Assembly (NCBI RefSeq): GCF_910596095.1
Contig: NC_056538.1
Coordinates: forward strand, 21,004,501 to 21,068,500
Source of the DNA: Thunnus maccoyii
Lineage: Eukaryota; Chordata; Actinopteri; Scombriformes; Scombridae
Direction: 5' to 3'
Length of the DNA stretch: 64,000 nt
Below, one piece after another: positions 24,766-36,900 of this stretch. The notes beneath the pieces were generated by a model. It saw nothing but the letters and a program-made list of their open reading frames with translations. It was not told where the DNA came from and searched no databases. The position numbers and the translations under genes were made by a program. Numbering within the stretch: the stretch's first letter is position 1; every line of letters starts with the position of its first letter.

Positions 24766-24766
24766 T

Positions 24767-26388
24767 TTACTTCCTGTGGTCTCCTGAGGAGATGTAGCCC
24801 ATAGCTCTGTTGATGGTGATGGTTCGGATATGGAAGCCTCTCATCATCTTACACATCTCCTGCCTGTTGCTGAAAGTGTTGCTTTCCCACTGCGGGGCAG
24901 TGACCTCCTAAAAGACAGAAGAAGAATGAACTGCCAGTTTTACAAACTAAATAAAAAAAGAATTATTGGTATTGGTTTTGATCTAAAAGACTGAAACATG
25001 AGGACTAAATAGGGAACAAACAAAAAAAGAAAATGAAAGTACCTCTGAAGAGTCACTCCCTCCATTCGGCATTGGGGAGCAGTTCTGTATAAACCAAGGA
25101 AGATTTTGTCAGGCAACTTTCAAATGTTATTTCCCAGGAGATTCTCTCACGCTGTATCTGTCTTTAAATCGTGACTCTGTTACTCTGTGTGGTTTTCTAC
25201 CCCTCCTACACATGCATAATAAACACACCTTCCTCAGGCTCTGTACAATTCCCAGGGTTGGTTGCAGAAGTGCAGTTTCTTGCTCAGCATCTCTGAGTGG
25301 GGACTTGAGGTAGGACTTGATAACAGAATCATAGTAGGCCAAGTCCTTCATGATGTTACTTAGACATTCACTCTGTGAAGACCAACAAGAAAAAATACAC
25401 ATTAGTCATCTGTCTCCATTATATATGCATATAAGAAATAAGAGGAATGACTGATTGAATATGTCTATAGAATAGCAGATTAACAACAAATATTATGTAA
25501 TTTATAGTTTTATATACAGTATGCTCTAATCCTAAGAATATTTTAAAAGAAATAGTAACTGAAGCATACCTCACTGAAGGAAGAGGTTCTTTGCATTGCG
25601 CAACCTGAATTCTGTTGGTTAAAAAACACATTTTAAACATTAGACATTTGCTGTGTTACTGGTCCAACCAGGTGCCCATAAACATCTCTGAACTATAAAT
25701 TTGATCCATTAAAAGTTGATGGACCAACAGTAAATTTGTCCCCAAGATACTTAATGCAAAACTGACTTGAAAGCCTTCCACAGTATGTCTAAAAACAATT
25801 TTATCCTCAATTCAACATTTAAATATCAATTCATATTTCACATGACTAATAAATCAAGTCTCACCTGTCTCAGCGTGGGTGCGCAGGCCAGTGCTGTATC
25901 CGCTTTACTCTTCAGCACCACTGTATCAGATGTGATGCCAAAACACAAAACATCCTGTAAAACAAAAATAATGATATTAATTACTCCGAAACTACAGAGG
26001 TGTGACAAGAAAAGAAAATCCACTACAGTATTGCAACATGAAATGAATTGTACTCACACTGTTGAGAAGCTCTGTTATGTTTAGCAAGAGGCTCTTGAAG
26101 AGCATTGAGCATTGTGCGCAATTCTCTGCGCTCAGAGTGGGCACCGGGACTCCCGTGGATGTGCGCCAGTTCAGGGTCAGGAGCAGCACACAGCTGACGA
26201 AGTCTGCAAGACAAGAGAGAGATAACCATCAACACATACGTCTCATGAGTCGACCAAATACCATATTCAAGTTACATGATAAAAAGACACAATATAACCA
26301 AGATGAAAACAGCAGTTGGCTAAGGTATCTTATCTCTTGGTAATCTGTGTTTCAGGCTGGCAGACTTACAGAAATTAAAGTTTGCCAT
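24767..26388 (-). CDS. il12a: Interleukin-12 subunit alpha (p35)
   Basis: Coding exons, 5' to 3' on the minus strand: 26388-26370, 26203-26058, 25954-25865, 25611-25570, 25372-25229, 25084-25043, 24907-24767. All have GT-AG introns and one frame of 624 nt (207 residues; human precursor 219). Residues 1-24 form a secretory signal (hydrophobic VLLLTL core). Recognisable p35 blocks are NSGCAMQRTSSF, SECLSNIMKDLAYYD and, at the C-terminus, FHIRTITINRAMGYI, matching human FRIRAVTIDRVMSYL. Cysteines fall at 35, 38, 59, 79, 89, 102, 149 and 180; C59 aligns with the human Cys that links p35 to p40. N-glycosylation sequons occur at N48 and N148. The product would pair with IL-12 p40 (or Ebi3, as IL-35). 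Lying next to schip1 as in tetrapods supports il12a over other alpha-chain paralogues. Confidence 0.93.
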
Positions 26389-26399
26389 CTTTCTGATCA

Positions 26400-26540
26400 G
26401 ATAGAGATCTCTGGTCGTGTCTGCAGTAGCACTGTGATGCTGCTTTCTTTATCTTATGATTTATATTCACCCTCGGGAGATTCCCTGATTCTGCCTCAGG
26501 AGCTCAACGTGAAATTTAAAACGTCACAAATGTAGTTTCA
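26400..26540 (-). promoter_or_regulatory. il12a: il12a core promoter: TATA box and kappaB site
   Basis: Reading the minus strand, TATAAAT occurs at 26465-26459, about 75 nt before the start codon. A near-palindromic NF-kappaB motif GGGAGATTCCC lies at 26475-26485, immediately upstream of the TATA box. A TGACGT half-CRE lies further up, near 26520. This layout is typical of inducible cytokine promoters and supports the start codon at 26388. Confidence 0.6.
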
Positions 26541-26736
26541 TAGTGTGTGCCATTGGGCAAAAAAAAAGGAAGTCGCAATGTTTGGTTGAGACTGCGAGGC
26601 GTGGAGTAAATAGACAGAGATAAATTTAGATTGATTCAACTAATGGTTTGAGTTTGCGTGTGCGTGTGCGTGTCATGCTTTGACGTGTAATTACTCGAAA
26701 TTGGCTTTTGATGAGTAGAATAACCTGTACCTGTAC

Positions 26737-26769
26737 CTTCATCCATTATCTGAGAGGCATCTACAGCAT
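26737..26769 (-). other. Possible alternative 5' exon of il12a (33 nt)
   Basis: Bounded on the minus strand by attgcag and gtacag. It contains ATGGATGAAG; joined to il12a exon 2 (26203) it stays in frame and would give Met-Asp-Glu-Asp directly before the hydrophobic FVSCVLLL signal core. It is thus a plausible alternative to the first exon at 26388. Unproven. Confidence 0.3.
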
Positions 26770-27479
26770 CTGCAATACAACATCAAACACTTAAACAATC
26801 TTAATAAACTGCATAAGTTTGTGCAATTATTCTTATTATTTATACAATTAAACATGAATTGCATGTAAATGTAAGCATGTGTAAGCAATGTGTTACAAAT
26901 TCAGACACAGTTCATTTTATGCATTTACACCAGAATCACTGTCGTCATGTGCAGCAGGCTGCTTGTGTTTTCAGCGCTATAGTGAGGTCATTCTGTCTGA
27001 CTGGATTATGGTTAATTGATCATAATGAAATAACGCTTTATTCAGGGCTGTAACGGTAAATTAAAGAGCGGGCAAACCCTGATTCATCCTCATCCTTGGG
27101 ACCAGCCACATTATGTAGGCCACTTTACTCACTTGTGGTGTTCTGTTCAACAGATGATTATTGTTGGGTGTATCAATTGTGTTTCAAACTGATACCGAGG
27201 GGATGTCCATCTTGTCTGACTGGCCTGGAATTCAAGACCAGTCAATACTGACGTCAGCATGGAGGAGGCTTTGTTTTATTTTTGCCCAGCGCTAGTGGGT
27301 GGGTCCGTGACTCCTTCACTCTCACGCAAAAGATCACGCAAATACACCGAAATCAATCAAAATTACCAAAAGCAAACACAATAAAAACTTATTAAAAACA
27401 AGTGCCAATACTTATTGCATATATATATAAATATGTGCATATGCATTTCTGTAGATTTAACGACCCAGCAGTATATAAA

Positions 27480-27710
27480 GTAGTTAAAATTAGCTCCACC
27501 TCAACCTGCTACAATATCAAAATGCTGCTTAAATACATTGAGCGAAAATAATCAAATAATATAACAAATATGATAAAATGACATTATGAAGGGCCATTCT
27601 GCATAATGAGTATTTTTTGATGCTTTCTATACTTTAAAACTTTTAATTGCAGAACTTTTACAGGTAATTGTGACGTAAATGATCTGAATACTTCTTCCAC
27701 CATTGGTACT
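27480..27710 (-). mobile_element. Dispersed repeat of tacttaagtaa family, upstream of il12a
   Basis: Reverse-orientation copy: agctccacctcaacctgctac, aaatgctgcttaaatac, and end cttcttccaccattgg mirror the start of the copy at 10041. Confidence 0.6.
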
Positions 27711-28075
27711 AATCCATGTAAAAGCTGCAAGAACACTATTCTAGACTTTTTTTTGAGAGTTGATCATTGTGTCTTATATAGGCTAAAATTATATATCTTT
27801 TGGCAAATGTGTGTCATATCTGTTGTTCAGTATCTGTCAACTGCTTGTCAAAATAAAATTTATGTGGAATTTCATCAGTACACAAAGCATGACATTATCC
27901 TCTCCTTACACTTCTCAGTGCCAGATTTTAGGACCTATGATCCATCCATTTGTTGTGTTGAAGTCACTTCTGAAAGTTGTGCGCTCTCAGAAACTGCAGT
28001 GATGTTGAGTGATTAACAGGAGTTTCCTGGCCTCTCTCTGTGTTTACTTAAGGACCATCAACAAGTGAAACTCAC

Positions 28076-28119
28076 CAGCAGTCCTGACAGATGACCCACC
28101 ACTTGGGAGGGGGGACTTC
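28076..28119 (-). other. Possible far-upstream 5' exon of il12a (44 nt)
   Basis: Has a strong acceptor (ctttctttcag) and a strong donor (gtgagt) on the minus strand. It is open in the phase that would join the 33-nt candidate exon at 26769. It could be a 5'UTR or coding exon of a longer il12a transcript, a schip1-il12a readthrough, or chance. Confidence 0.25.
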
Positions 28120-28536
28120 CTGAAAGAAAGGTTGATCATCTATTGCATGAAAAATAGCATCATATTCATTACTAAACCTAGAATTATTTACAGCCACTGG
28201 AGACCATCATTTATTTTTCAAGTTTACATGCTGTCATTTTTCATCTGAAACAAAAATTCCTGATTGTGACTTTAAAGGGGCTGTCCACATTAATATTCCT
28301 CTGAAGAGTAGTGACCCAACCTGAGTGAAAGAATAAGACACAAACTGTGTCCTGATGAGGCAAGACCGAAACAGAGGGAAATGAGTTACACGCCATAAAA
28401 TGTGATGAGCTCATTACACTTCATAAATTCATCAGAATGAGAATGAGGAAATACATGAAAGAGCAGTCATCCAGCTGACATGCCACCACAAAAATTCAAC
28501 ATAGTGTACGACAAACCAACAAATTATGAAACAAAG

Positions 28537-29393
28537 TTTATTCTTTATTTTACATATCTGTACATAAACATTTCTTCCCTCAAATAAAGTTTCTGAATAC
28601 AATAGGATGAAAACGATATTAACACACTTATTCATTTAAAATGACTCGTGTCAGAAAATCAACATTCACAAAATGTTGAAGAGCAATTAGAGTGAACGTA
28701 TTACCAAAAGCTACGACTCCACTACAAGGCAGGCATGTTTCCTTTACACTCTTTTAGCACCTTCAAATAAACATTTCTCAGTTGAAAACTACCATTTGTG
28801 CAGAATAAAAACAGGTCGACTTTGAAATACTTTACTGTCCAACTTAAAATGGTCTGAAGAAGTTAGTTTTCCATCGTTTTTTTTTTATACAATGTTGTTT
28901 CTTTTTTCTCATGACTGACTTTCTACTAAAGTTTTCACTATTATTTTATTTTTTATCACAATTTTTGCATTTTTTTGCAGTTATAATTTAGTGGCGAATG
29001 TAGAAAGTTAAAAAGAAACAGTAGCAAAGCCGATCACTGCACAGTAAGCTGGGGGACAGAATCCATAACAACACACAATCAGTTTCCTCTTCTCCCAGGA
29101 AGTAGGAGGTGCTCCTCTGCACTTGGCGCTGGGATAAAACCACAGAAGCAAATAAAAGAGGGTGGCCGTTTTCTGTGCCGCTGCTACCACTGGAATCAGT
29201 GGGTCAGACAGGAAGGTAGACATGGGGGAACGGGAAAGCAGCGAGGAGCAAAATACTTGGGACAAGCGGGCAGGATTTGGATCGACACGGGGGGGAGAGG
29301 TGGAATGGCCGGGAGGGGGGAAAAGTCTGGTTTGGAGCGGGTTTCAGCTCGGTTTTTGGCAGAGGGGAACGGGGTGGAGTGGGGACGGGCATC
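28537..29393 (-). other. schip1: schip1 3'UTR with tandem poly(A) signals
   Basis: Two overlapping-range AATAAA hexamers lie on the minus strand at 28549-28544 and 28542-28537, about 850 nt after the stop codon. No ORF matches any gene on this stretch, although a G-rich block (29255-29400) gives spurious plus-strand ORFs. Confidence 0.55.
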
Positions 29394-30900
29394 TTATTTG
29401 GATAGGGTCCGCTCAGCCAAATGTTTCTGCTGGCTCTCAGCATGCCTGGGAAGGAGAAACAATAAATACAGTCACTTAAAAGATGAGCCTGGCGCTATTC
29501 CACATTTTTCTTTTTGTCAAGAAATCCCATGAAAACACCAAAACCAACGACTGACAAGTATTGTCTGTGTATGATTTAGCTTATTCACTTCCATTGTTGT
29601 CCAGTAACTATTAAAAACACGTTAGGAAGCCACACTGTTGTATTGGGTGACATGTTCCTTTATCCCCGTGAACATGGGTATTGTAGTTTATTCCACATAC
29701 ACCTTACTTCTGCCATAAATACTCGTTAGTCCGCAGCTGAAAATAGACCCTTAAAAAGACGCTCTTTACAATCTGTTACAGTGTTCAGCTCTTTTAGGAA
29801 ATTACTGAGCTGTTTTTTTTTTGTTTTTATTTTTAAAATGAAAGTATATATTTGAGAAAAATTTTCCATCTTTAGCATGAACAAATAGACATGGGGTTGA
29901 GTGGGGAATTCAGAAAGTATTGAGACACACAAACACAGTTAGTTTTGGTCTTTTTCTTCACAAAATTCCTTGAGAATAACACAAATATTGACAATTGTTA
30001 GCTTGAAGTGTTTTCTGTAATGTGATAAAAATGTCAGGAAGAAACTACACCAGATGAGTGAAATAATAAGGGTTAAGGCAGTGAATTAATTTCTTTGAAA
30101 GTGCTTCCTCACCTGGTGAGGTCCTCTATGTCAACCAGCATGGCATCTTGCTCCATGTGTAGCTCATCTCGGACCACTAGCAACTGTACTAACTCCTCAT
30201 TCAGACCTGGAGTTGTAGAAAGTATAAGAATAATATAAAAAAGGTGTCAAGCTACAGAGCTATCACTACAAATATGAAAATGTTTCTGAAATGAAAGTTA
30301 AAGAAGTTATTATAAGTAGGAATTCTCAACATGATATACAGTATGGAAATATTCTAAACACCACAATGACCACAGTGGACACATCATCTATTGTGACCTT
30401 CATTAATAGATGACCATTAAAACACATCAAATACAGCAATGGCTTTATGATTTTTTTTCTCACGGCCATCTAAAAAAAGATGAGCATTGACAGTCTGTGG
30501 TTGTTTTCACGTCACATGTTCCAGCTATTGTTCCCTCCGCTTTGCCAAGAACATTTGAAACACCAACAAAAGAGATTTTAAAGGGAAAGTCTATTTTGTA
30601 AGCAAAAACTAGCTCATGATTTTGGACTCATGGGGACTTTTGGAACAGTTTTATGTAAGATGAGAGATTATTCATCCCTGAGTACAAGGATCAATGATCT
30701 GTATAGTATGGTACCAGTAAATGCTCAGGGGAAGCTTTGAACTAGTAAAGTTCTTTGAACTGACTAACATATATAAAAGTACTTTCACATCCACTGAGCA
30801 GGGTAGGGGTCAGTATGCATGTGTATGTTTTTCCCCACTTGTTCTCTTGCTCATTTCTGTAATTGAAAGTAGAGGTCAGTCACTGGGTATGCCTGTACTC

Positions 30901-30976
<76 letters not shown>

Positions 30977-33900
30977 GTGTGTGTGCGCGCGGTTGGTGCG
31001 GTCAACTCACTTTCAATCTGGGAGTGCAGATCATTGACTATAACCTGGAGCTGTCCCAGTGTCATGTCTCTCAAGTCGGTGGGCTTCAGGCTTCTCTTCA
31101 TTAGACACTCACTGATGTGGGGCATGTGTGGGAGCTGCCGAAAGAAATCGCACACAGTGACACGAGTACATGAAAAAAAGACACGTCATCATCAGGATAT
31201 TGCCAACCGATTTTTGGTGAGGATATAGAGATGGATAAGAATGAAGTTCAACTACAAAAATTAGTCTTAATATCTAGTTTTTCAGATATTTAATTAAAGG
31301 CAAGTATTGCAACAAATACTATGGATAATGTACAGTGGGGTCCTACTATATACAATTATAAACTTATAGATATATTATCATCAGAAAATACATGGACATA
31401 TCATTACAACAATTTTGACCAATGATTAATCATTTAAATAATTCATCAAGAAAATATTGAATATTGTTGGGTTTTTGGAGTGCTGGTCAGACAAAAACAA
31501 GCAATTCCAAGATGTCACTTTTGGCTCTAAGAACTTCAACAATTAATCTATTCACAAAAAAAGAATAGTAAGAGGGTTATTCCATAATGAATATGGTTGT
31601 TCACTGTAACCCCAAATTAAAAAAACCCTAAACTACAATGGGATGAATTGTGAACAGAATAGGATCAGTCAAATTGAATGAAACCTGTAACTGAGTCAGC
31701 TGCTTTAATTGACTGACACGTCTGCTGTGTGGACTAATGTGTTTAGTTGGTATTTCAGTTGTTGCATTCTCTGTGAGAAACTAACACTCTCTAGTCTCTC
31801 ACTGCGTCTGATAACTCCCCCCTGTAACAAAAGTAAACATCACTTTTCCTTTGAGGTGTTCATCACTTTGCATCAGGAGACTGTAAAGTTGGGGAAGTAC
31901 AAGTTGACACTGCTGTTTGGTCACAAACAGTGTAGCAATGTTTTATGTAATTTCACAGTAGATGTGCTCTGTGACTGTGGCGAGATTTAACTCGCCGGTA
32001 GAGGCCTGCAGTGGTGCTGCTGTTCCTGAGAGCCCACACCTGCAGACTGCAGCAATCTGGTTAATTTCCCTTCTAACATTTACAATATGATCTCACTTTT
32101 CACAGGAACTTCCAATCAAATCTGAGGAACGCTCATCTAGAGAAAACATCTATTATGTCATCAAAAAACAAGTAGGAGCTAAGAGTGAAAATAAAAATCT
32201 GTGTCCTGGAGTTTTTGGACCTTTCTTTGTGCCAATTACAGTGCTGCGTGAAAGTTTGTAAACCCTTGAGAATTTTCTCTATTTCTGCATAAATATGACC
32301 TAAAACATGATCAGATATTTACACAAGTCCTAAAACTAGATAATGAAACAAATGACACAAAAAAATAAACTTTTTTATTTATTCATTGAGGAAAATTATC
32401 CAATCTTACATATTTGTGGGAGGTAAAAGTATGTGGACCCTTGCTTTTAGGTCAACTGGTGTGACCCCCTTTTGAAGCAATAACTTCAAACAAACATTTC
32501 TGGTTACTGTTTATCAGCTTAGAGGATGTTAGTGGGCTTCTTTGCATGAACTGCCCGCTTCAGGTCCTTCCACAGCATTTCTATAGGATTAAGGTCAGTA
32601 CTTTGACTCAGCCATTCCAAATCATTATCTTTCTTCTGCTATAACCATTCTTTGGTAGAATAACTTGTGTATTTAGGGTCATTGTCTTGCTTTCAGTTCA
32701 CAGACAGATACGTTGACATTTTCCTATAAAATGTGCTGGTACAACTCAGAGCTCATAGCTCCATCAATGATTGCAAGCTGTCCTGGTTCAGAGGCAGCAA
32801 AGCAGCCCAAACCATGATACTACCACCACCTTGTTTAACAGATGGCTTAAGGTTCTTATGCTGGAATGTAGTGTTTGCTTATCACCAAACAGAACGCTTC
32901 TCATTCAAGCCAAAAAGTTCGATTTTGGTCTCATCCATCCACAGGACATTTTTCCAACCCTTTCCAGCGTGGTGAGCATCAATAACTCTTCTTCTAAGGT
33001 CCTCAGAAATCTCCTTTGTTCGAGCCATGACACACTTCCACAAACCTGTACTGTGAAGCTCAGACTTTGATAGTGAAGACCCAGATTTCTCTTCTTTAAA
33101 TAAGGTAGGGCCTCCCAGACTCACACTTGATTGTCATCCTATTGATTAAAACACCTGACTCTAATTTTCCCTTCAAATAAATTGATAATCCTAAAGGTTC
33201 ACGTACTTTTGCCACGCACAAATATGTAACATCGATCATTTTCCTCAATAAATAAACAAACAAGTGTAATGTTTTTGTCTCACTTGTTTGACTGATGTCT
33301 CTTTATCTAGTTTTAGGACTTGAATGGAAATCTGATCACGTTTTAGGTCATATTTATGCAGAAATAGAGCAAAATCTAAAGGGTTAACAAACTTTCAAGC
33401 AGCACTGTATAGTTTCCAGTATGTGAGCAAATAAAGCTCCAAACACCATCAGTTGCAGCATGTTCTCAGGTCAACCGCAGAGTTGTGCCACCACATGCAA
33501 TACAATCACAAAGCATCACAGGCACGCATAGGCAGATCATTTGCTTTTCGTTTACCCGGCATTCCCTCAAACAACACTCCGGTCCCACCGGTTTACATTC
33601 TTTCTCTTTCCATCCAACACCAATTTTCTCTCTCCCGCCCTCCCGCTTTTATCTCCAGTCTTGACAAACAGTAGGTGAGAAAAAGTGCGAGCCCTCTCTC
33701 TCTTTTTGCATGCGCCGCACTATAAGTGTTGTGTGCGTGGGCATCTGGCTGGCTCTTGCTAGTTTCTCACCCCTCTTTCACTTTCACATCGGCACTGATG
33801 CAACTGTACTGGAGGCTGTCATGTGTCAGTTTCAGTTTTGGGTGACTGGACTTGAGCAGAGTGACATAAAGAGAAATGTGATGTCAAAAGGCAATACAAG

Positions 33901-36900
33901 GGGGTGGGGTGACGGGGAAGGTTATAAAGAAGTGGTAGACCTGACTCAACGGTCTAGTGTGCTCAGTGAGTTTCTGTCACACATTGGTCTCACTACTAAT
34001 GAAGAATACAAATTACTGTTTAAATGTTCAACCATTAATGACTCAATATCAGATTAAGGAACTACATTCTTCTCTGAATGAATGAAGCAGACAGAGAGAA
34101 ATTTGTTTTTATATTGGTATCTAAATCTCTCCTCCACTTTCTTTTCTCTCTCTGACTTGTACAGATTTAGGAAAACCCATACTCCCAGTACACACACAGG
34201 CTTACTGTGCTGGCTGAATTCCCGCGCTTTGCCCTTGGCAAGAGGGGAGGACGATACAGTTTAGCTGGAGCTGACTAAACTGGCAGCAGTATAACAGCAG
34301 AGGGATTGTTCTAGGGGAAGCATGTAGCACATGAAACTTCTGCGGTTTAATAGATCTCCAGTGTTGTGGATATTGCAGGCAGCTGTAGCTCTAACACATC
34401 TCAAAATTCACTGTATGTCCAGTCCAGATGTGACAGTGATGTTTTCTGACTGCTGAGCACTGCTACATCCCTAAACACCACAGCCAATGCTTTGTGTATA
34501 AATTATAAATGGACCTGGGCTGAGCTGCCCTTCTTTTCTCTGAATAAGTAAAACGGTTCTGCCTGTAAGTCCGGGTAGAAGTATAGTGTGTGTAAGTCTG
34601 ACTGCCTGGGTGTGTGAGTGTGCCAGTGTGTGTGCTCCCGAGAAGGCAGCGAGGCAGATAAAACAGGATGAAATAATGATGAACAGGGTCGTCATCACCT
34701 TCCTTCCTCTTAATGGGGGCAGAGGGAGAGAGGAACAGAGAGGAATCCTGTGACATCATCATAACATATAATTGACCTGATACTAATTTTACTGAAACAC
34801 AAAACACTCATCTACTCTCATATACTGTGACTAATGGACCACATGACTGACACTTGTAAAAGCCGCCATACTGACAAAAATATGTCACATGACGCACGTT
34901 GACCATAATATGAACTTTTTGCTCTAAAAAGGAAACGAAAAAAAGTTATATGTATTATTTTATATTATGTCTGGTTGCTCCACTTAGCTGTATTACTCAT
35001 TTACAGTAAGACTCATGTAAGACTTGTGTAAGATTCGGTAAATGTGACTTGTGTCTATTACCGGCCAGTGTGAGCTGTGTCAGGAAAAGGTCAGTATTGT
35101 ACTGACTTGGTTGTTGGTTATTTTAATTTCAGTCTCAAAAGCTAATTTCAAAATGTTGTTCTCATTAGTGTAGGCCTATCAGTGCTATCAGTAAGTCTAA
35201 AGTTATTGAAACAAAAGAACTGAAATTGTTTACATGACATTGGGAACATTGGATGTTGACATGTGTTGATTTTCTATCTTACAAACAGTGTGACATCATA
35301 AGCCCGACTGCTGTAACTGTACAAAAATCCTCTCTACCTTCTCCTGATGACAGTTTTAAACCTGCAGTTTTTGTAGCAACTCAGGGGCAGCAGAAACAAG
35401 CTGTAAACACAACACTGACATATAATCACCATTTGTGTTGATATGGCGAACTCCTTATAACACTCCTTATAGCTTTGTTTGTTGTCAACACCAACTCCTG
35501 AGAAAAATTCTGACTCTTTAGCTGCCATTTGGTGCTGGGAAGGTACTAAACAGCAGATTTTTTCAGAGTATTTTTTCCTCTGAAAAAAGCTGCCTGTTGG
35601 CTAGAAACGACACTTAAGAGAGCGATGAGAATGAACCAGAAAATTAAAACAGTGAGTTTTAAGAGGCTACAAAGCTCCATAGAGTTGAAGGGAACAGCAG
35701 AGTCGGGCTGTAATTCTCACTCCGAGAAAACCCCTTTCACTTACAAGTAGTCACATGATCCATTGTTAATACACAAGTATTGATTATAGCTGCTTTAAAG
35801 TAAAACCGAAAGCTTGAAACAGAAAATATGCGTCTGTCCTTTTTTTGGAGTTACTCTCTTACACATTCTGAATATCAGTGGATCTCTTGGTTCCAGTGTA
35901 ATCAATTTTGTGTTATTTTTGTATGCTACTACATAACTACTGGCCATTCTTTCTAAATTCATTCTAAAATGTCAGAGAACATGGGAGCAATACAGAAAAT
36001 TAGTGTTTCACATTTTTTGAGTATTTACTAAAATACAACTTCACTGTAAAAGGCAACATTATACTATCACACTGTATCATTCTGCTACTGACCAGGTCGG
36101 CCACTGGTGATTTCTTGCGATTCTGTTTCTCCACCTCCACCTGCATCTTAGCCATGGGCTTGGCCATAGCCAGCGCTAGCTTCGCCTCCGCCTGCAGTTT
36201 CTTCTGTCGACTCAGGAAGTCCATGTCCTCCAGAGACTCCGAGTCGTCCTCCGTGGTGTCCCGGTCTGAGTAGGATGAACTCTGCTTGGACTTTAGGGAG
36301 GTGGTGGTGGGAGGAACAGGGAGAAAAGACAAGAATGGCGAGGTGGAATTAAATATGAAGGAGAACGTGAACAGAATAAGAAATGAGGGAGAAAACACGG
36401 CAGGGGAGAGAATGTATAGTAAAGGTGGGAGAAAGGGGGTTACACCAGTGGAAGGGAAAGAGAAAGATAAAAGAGACCAGGTTAGAGCATGAATGTTCAT
36501 ATATTCTTGGCATTTAGGTATGTAGATTTCATACATAGACAGGAATGTCATTGTACATCAGCTGGGATGTGAAGAGAGTGAGGATGAACATGTAAAGAGA
36601 TGATAATTCTCTCTTTCTCCCACTCTTTACTTTAAACGTGTCTCAGGCTGACAGGAGGTTAATGGGGCCATTCATCCATGGCCGTGGCGAGCGTATTCCA
36701 ATTCACCTCTCATTTGCTGCCCATGAATTGGTTAACAGGCCAGAAAACGTGAGCAAAGACATTCATACAGCAACTAAACCTGATTCATAATGAATATCTA
36801 CCTCAACTGCTTTCTGTCTCGCTCTGTCTCAGTATCGCTAACACATCCAATCACTTTCACATTCTGTCAGTTTTGTATATCATAACACATGTTTCGTAGT

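Larger units (their letters stand above)
24398..24766 (-). other. il12a: il12a 3'UTR with AU-rich element and poly(A) signal
   Basis: On the minus strand a trinucleotide repeat (24731-24765) follows the stop codon. Seven ATTTA pentamers then occur between 24476 and 24405, just before an AATAAA at 24403-24398. Clustered ATTTA motifs are a hallmark of unstable cytokine mRNAs. Confidence 0.75.
26541..28536. other. il12a-schip1 spacer
   Basis: No solid gene. Holds the two candidate alternative il12a 5' exons, the repeat at 27480-27710 and AT-rich DNA. Plus-strand ORFs such as 27753-28016 have no recognisable domain. Confidence 0.5.

Noticed and set aside
25419..25640. Acceptor at aattcag for the il12a 42-nt exon (VAQCKEPL frame)
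   Set aside because: That choice breaks the frame into the next exon; the upstream acceptor caacag gives phase 0 and the NSGCAMQRTSSF sequence expected for p35.
29162..29532. Gly-rich plus-strand ORFs
   Set aside because: They lie over the schip1 3'UTR and last exon on the opposite strand and have no recognisable domain.
36000..36551. 183-residue minus-strand ORF as a complete gene
   Set aside because: Only the middle 66 residues (36290-36093) are schip1 exon; the ends are intron read-through.
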